Assembly (NCBI GenBank): GCA_000787465.1
Contig: JSYX01000393.1
Coordinates: forward strand, 1-32,807
Length of the DNA stretch: 32,807 nucleotides
Source: Thermomucor indicae-seudaticae
Taxonomy: Eukaryota > Mucoromycota > Mucoromycetes > Mucorales > Lichtheimiaceae
Direction: 5' to 3'
Shown here: one piece after another, positions 31,050 through 32,807 of the stretch
Layout of the letters: each line of letters opens with the position of its first letter
How positions within the stretch are numbered: position 1 is the first letter of the stretch
The notes under the pieces: generated by a model
Told to the model about the DNA's origin: nothing
Database searches by the model: none
Seen by the model: the letters and a program-made list of their open reading frames with translations, nothing else
Translations under genes and position numbers: made by a program

Positions 31050-32807
31050 ACCTTTCTTCATGGAACTCACAAACAGGGCTTCATCCTGTGCTTACGACTT
31101 GCCCTGGGTGGAACTTGAGCAAGGTGCAGGATCAGGTGCGGAGGGGGGAGGGGCAAGATAAACCTCAGTGGCCTGCCCCACAGAAAAGATAGACTACCAT
31201 GTCCCAAATGGTTCCGGGACCCATGTTGAAGACGGAACCAGTTATAGAAGCTATCTACGAGGAGAGGTGATAGCTTTTGAAGCCATAGCTTACCAAGCCA
31301 GGAAGATACCATCCAGCTGGCTGGACGAACCCGCAAAATAACGTTCCTTCAAGTGACATCTGATAGTCACCAAGCCTGCATGCAGCAGACAGAAATTCAT
31401 CGCGCAGCGAACCCAAGAAGAAAAGCGAAAATTGAAAAATTGTAAGGGAAGAAAGGCTGTTAGAGCTATCGCGTTTCTTCTATTCATGTATGTCTTCGCT
31501 TCGCGCATACTTAACTTAACACGGAAGGATGAGAATTCTAGATATTGTCTTTATCCAGACAATTTACCACTTTCTGATGAACAAACGGTTTGTATCCATC
31601 AGTTAGACATCAATGGACCAAATATCTGCCCCGTTAAAAGCTTTTCAGACACTGTCAAATTCGATAGTCACATCGTTAAATGGTAGAGCCGACAGTACTT
31701 AGTACCTTAGCTCGGGGGTATTTACATGATCTTATTACGAAGACGCTCCGAATGACGAATACCAGGGTTGTCCGTTGTCTTTCCGTGCGCACGTAATAGC
31801 ACTATGTTGCATCCAATATCTGTACGTTGCCTACAGTAATTGAAAGTCTAGTAGATGTTTAACTTAAATCCTGAATATGACAGGTCACTTCGTAATTTCG
31901 GTCTGACCTAGGAATGCAAATGATCTCGACAGACCTGTTAGCTAAACCGGAACCCGACCCGCCAACAGACGGGTGCGGTCGGGTCAGGTCAAGCAAGAAA
32001 CGGGTCGAGTACCGGTTGAGGGCAAACCCGACCCAACCCGACTCATGATGAACACTGTTAGTAACCGTTCTCAGCCGGGAGTGGGAAAATGTCCTCTTCC
32101 TCTCACAAATATAGCGTATTGTACAAATGAAGACTGTTCTAATCTTATGCCATAGGGATCCATGTGTCGTATTCACAGCATAGTGTATCTCAACAAGGAA
32201 AGAGCCACTGATTATAACCGGTAATGACCATTGCTCCTGTCAAAACTGCTACACAAACAACTTCAAGGTCGATCTATCAACCTCTTTCAACCCCTCTCAA
32301 GAACCTGAACTAACCCTTACACAAGAAAACAGAGCTCTCTTTGTAAAAAAAAAACTCTTTATTGTTAATCGCCATTCTTGAAGACAAGGATACTCAGACC
32401 TAGAAAAGATATACAACGACTCTTGTGAAACAGCTCTAGACATCATTCAACTTTGATCATAAAGAAAAGTCTCAAAGGATTTACTTTCTCTCTTTCCAAT
32501 TGTGTGAATACTCCACCATGCAGCCCACAATTTCATTCAAAAGATACTTTGTGGCGGTCATAACGGTAGCGTACTATAAGCAAAAGCGATTGCAATTGTC
32601 AGTACCCACTCCGACCTTTAAGATGGTTTCTGCAGAACTTTTGATTTAAACATGATAGAATACATTCATCGACCTTTTCTGTAGGCTTCATTCCATGCAT
32701 ATAAGACATCTGGACTATTGTAGCCGTAATGGTCTCGATTATTTAATAAGTATTTCTTTAAATGATCTTTACCTCCTATATCCAGTTACAGATGGATTTT
32801 TATAATT
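31050..32807. other. Gene-poor terminal stretch
   Basis: About 1.75 kb without a supported gene. A frame at 31474-31686 (ATG about 31486) reads a 67-residue Cys-containing peptide with no family match. Short peptide-like pieces at 31080-31440 do not join into a gene model. The GC-rich CCCGACC cluster (31950-32042) is listed separately. The last 500 bases are AT-rich with no frames of note. Confidence 0.4.
31950..32042. repeat. Cluster of CCCGACC/GGGTCGG words with a hairpin
   Basis: Within 95 bp the word CCCGACC or its complement (and the close variants GGGTCGAG and GGGTCAGG) occurs about six times in both orientations. ACCCGACCCGC (31952-31962) can pair with GCGGTCGGGT (31975-31984) with one bulge. 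It is a sharp GC island in an AT-rich region. Confidence 0.6.

Noticed and set aside
31088..31440. Peptide pieces DLPWVE (as in replication factor C small subunits), then MSQMVPGPMLKTEPVIEAIY, then an Arg-rich piece
   Set aside because: DLPWVE is followed by unrelated sequence, no P-loop appears, and the pieces need a 36-nt intron with frame problems.
31683..31720. GTACTTAGTACCTTAGCTCGGGGG, reminiscent of the 3' part of 5S rRNA
   Set aside because: The rest of a 5S gene (internal control region, pairing 5' end) is not present nearby.

Overview
The window looks like nuclear DNA of a filamentous fungus, most likely an early-diverging Mucoromycota/Mucorales type. The evidence is dense genes split by very short introns (mostly 56-80 nt) with GTAAGT donors and CTAAC/CTGAC branch points, a set of universal eukaryotic proteins, and an F-box gene of TPR/F-box/LRR build. 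The species assignment is inference. I rebuilt the exon chains by eye. Each recognised gene gives a total exon length divisible by three and family-typical active-site spacing.

Layout. 1-6,300: 4-hydroxyphenylpyruvate dioxygenase (+), a UCHL3-type ubiquitin hydrolase (-, convergent with it) and an ariadne RBR ubiquitin ligase (+). 6,400-11,100 (-): an intronless DUF2828/vWA protein and a TPR-F-box-LRR protein. 11,860-13,550 (+): eIF3e. 14,900-18,930 (+): a SAM methyltransferase, a GPH-type sugar transporter and a small two-helix membrane protein. 19,070-20,150 (-): a crotonase with a peroxisomal C-terminus. 20,570-24,000 (+): a decayed MFS relic followed by an intact DHA1-type MFS transporter. 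24,000-32,807 is gene-poor and AT-rich. It holds MED18 (29,280-30,248, +), a weak Cys-rich candidate gene, small inverted and tandem repeats, and the most unusual object of the window.

That object is a minus-strand array between about 27,955 and 26,125, probably continuing to about 25,450. It carries about 14 consecutive intron signatures (donor, usually a branch point, acceptor) of normal length. They separate tiny A-rich 'exons' (about 5-155 nt) that have no open frame and no ATG over ten exons in a row. A TATAAAAG box lies just upstream. I interpret it as a hyper-spliced non-coding RNA, or less likely the remains of a very intron-rich gene.

A second theme is splicing. Of 47 introns modelled in protein genes, four firm ones (perhaps five) use GC-AG borders with a GCAAGT donor. 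Micro-exons of 12, 16 and 25 nt occur; two of them directly precede a GC-AG intron. Several genes touch ubiquitin biology (UCHL3, ariadne, F-box), but they are not arranged as a pathway cluster. I see no tRNA, rRNA, CRISPR array or intact transposon.
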